From an uncultured Bacteroidales bacterium (GTDB lineage: Bacteria > Bacteroidota > Bacteroidia > Bacteroidales > Tenuifilaceae): 64,000 bases of DNA. A program made the position numbers and the translations under genes. The notes below the pieces were generated by a model. That model was not told the origin of the DNA, searched no databases, and worked only from the letters and a program-made list of their open reading frames with translations. The stretch spans positions 33,121-97,120 of the forward strand of contig CALBBQ010000006.1 of NCBI GenBank assembly GCA_937926785.1, given 5' to 3'. This document shows positions 62,888-64,000 of this stretch, in pieces (within the stretch, counting starts at the first letter, position 1; the number at the start of each line of letters is the position of its first letter).

Positions 62888-64000
62888 ATGACACAGGAAA
62901 ATAGCATGAATCAGGATATTATCCCACGCAACCCTGCCGGATACCCCGAGGAGGAAACACTCGATATAAAGCAGCTGCTTTACCGCGTTATTGCCAACTG
63001 GTACTGGTACGCCATTTCGGTATTCATAGCACTATTTGTTGCCTACCTGGTTAACCGCTACTCCCAGCAGATTTACAGCGTAACATCAAGCGTCATTGTT
63101 CGCGACGACGACCAGTCCAAAGCATACATTGGCGCAGAACAACTTATTCAAAGCCTCCGACTGGTTAAAAACACCAAGAGCGTACAAAATGAGATTGGCA
63201 TTCTTCAATCCTACTCTCTTGCCCGCCAAACCATCGACGAGCTCGACGATTTCAACGTAACCTACGTTGCCGTTGGACGGCGTGGAATTAAGGAGTCTAA
63301 ACAGTACAAGCGTTGTCCCTTTAAAGTTTTAATCGATAGCGGAGCTAACAACCTTCTGAATTACCCTGTTTATGTTACCATACTCGACTCGCTCCGCTAC
63401 CGTCTCGATATTGACGATGGATTGGGAATAAAGAAAACCCTCAGGTTTGGCGAGCCCTTCAGGCACGAAAGTTTCAACTTCACCATCGTTCTTCGGAACC
63501 CCCTAAACTACAAGGAGTCCGAAACAATTAGCAGGTACTACTTCTTCCTTAACGATCCCAATGCACTTGCCCTCCAGTACAAGTCGAAGGTATCGGTTAC
63601 CCTAAACGATAAAAAAGGATCGATTCTCACCCTTAGTAGCAGTGGCTTTGTGGCCGAGCAAGAAGCCGATTACCTGAACCGGTTAATGGAGGTTTATATC
63701 CGCCGCGGGCTGGAGGAAAAGAACCAGATTGCCGAGAATACCATCAAGTTTATCGATAAACAGCTGGAAAGAATGTCCGACTCCCTTCGCCGGGCTGAAC
63801 AACGTCTGCAGGATTTCCGAACTACAAACCGGGTTCTGGACATTTCGCGCGAGGGGGGTATGCTCATCGACCGCATCAAAAGCATTCAGCAGGAGCAGGG
63901 AACCATTGAGCTCAAAGGCTACTACTACACCTACCTGAAGGATTACCTGAGCCAGCGAAAGGACCTGAACACTCTTATCGCCCCGTCGGTCCTGGGTGTC
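62888..64000 (+). CDS. Wzc-like chain-length determinant / tyrosine kinase, N-terminal part
   Basis: 371 codons read in one frame to the window edge; the gene is incomplete at its 3' end. The N-terminal cytosolic segment (TLDIKQLLYRVIANWYWY) leads to a transmembrane helix near residues 41-55 (AISVFIALFVAYLV), then the periplasmic Wzz-type domain (Wzz entry SVIVRDDD). A long coiled coil lies about 280-350 (NTIKFIDKQLERMSDSLRRA). The final visible residues APSVLGV resemble the PSxxG region before the kinase domain. No kinase part is visible. The start is the ATG at 62888 (another in frame at 62906). It is expected to act with the Wza-like protein upstream. Confidence 0.88.
   Translation, partial: MTQENSMNQDIIPRNPAGYPEEETLDIKQLLYRVIANWYWYAISVFIALFVAYLVNRYSQQIYSVTSSVIVRDDDQSKAYIGAEQLIQSLRLVKNTKSVQNEIGILQSYSLARQTIDELDDFNVTYVAVGRRGIKESKQYKRCPFKVLIDSGANNLLNYPVYVTILDSLRYRLDIDDGLGIKKTLRFGEPFRHESFNFTIVLRNPLNYKESETISRYYFFLNDPNALALQYKSKVSVTLNDKKGSILTLSSSGFVAEQEADYLNRLMEVYIRRGLEEKNQIAENTIKFIDKQLERMSDSLRRAEQRLQDFRTTNRVLDISREGGMLIDRIKSIQQEQGTIELKGYYYTYLKDYLSQRKDLNTLIAPSVLGV

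Overview
The window looks like a chromosomal segment from a member of the Bacteroidota, most likely a Bacteroidales/Marinilabiliales-type anaerobe. The evidence is as follows. Promoters carry the Bacteroidota -7 element TAnnTTTG, and the clearest also have a TTTG -33 element 18 bases upstream. Ribosome-binding sites are not obviously purine rich. The gene content (SpoIIE-type phosphatase with TPRs, DUF4834 protein, Wzi-type capsule protein, C_GCAxxG_C_C protein, OmpH-like proteins) is typical of that phylum. No rRNA, tRNA, CRISPR array, transposase or phage gene was seen.

Positions 1-36.7 kb are mostly ordinary chromosomal genes: a GNAT-like acetyltransferase, a large secreted unknown, a GroES-like protein, an OmpH/Skp-like protein, a family 2 glycosyltransferase, a TPR/SpoIIE signalling phosphatase, and a zinc-type ABC importer (binding protein, ATPase, permease). 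They continue with a C_GCAxxG_C_C protein, dihydrolipoyl dehydrogenase, DnaG primase, an ABCG-type fused exporter, a Yip1 membrane protein, an NtrC-type sigma-54 activator, a YdjM-like membrane protein and RlmD. After these come a VanZ protein, a large DUF3352-like/beta-propeller protein, a ROK glucokinase and L-serine dehydratase. The stretch ends with a polyprenyl-phosphate sugar transferase, a Wzi-like outer-membrane protein and a TPR lipoprotein.

Positions 36.8-60.2 kb, more than a third of the window, are two enormous divergently transcribed genes of 3501 and 4162 codons. They are collinear paralogues. Each has a signal peptide and four G8-like 'W..P..W' entry modules. Each entry module is followed by long Asn/Thr/Gly-rich beta-helix-like repeats and then a beta-sandwich-like 'F.(P)(V/I)G..G.YTP' module. 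Each protein ends in Ig/PKD-like domains and a nearly identical last 17 residues (PETGP.YH.PN.FAF). Neither has a recognisable type A or type B T9SS C-terminal domain. The longer one has an extra roughly 900-residue N-terminal expansion containing a tandem duplication with a period near 395 residues.

Positions 60.3-64 kb hold a YhbP-like flavin protein, an NAD-dependent epimerase, a possible gene remnant, a Wza-like export lipoprotein and the start of a Wzc-like co-polymerase cut by the window end. With the sugar transferase and Wzi-like protein on the other side, the giant surface-protein pair is embedded in exopolysaccharide/capsule genes. My main candidate for something new is this pair: a giant paralogous cell-surface system, possibly a matrix or adhesive layer coupled to the polysaccharide, with an unassigned C-terminal tail.
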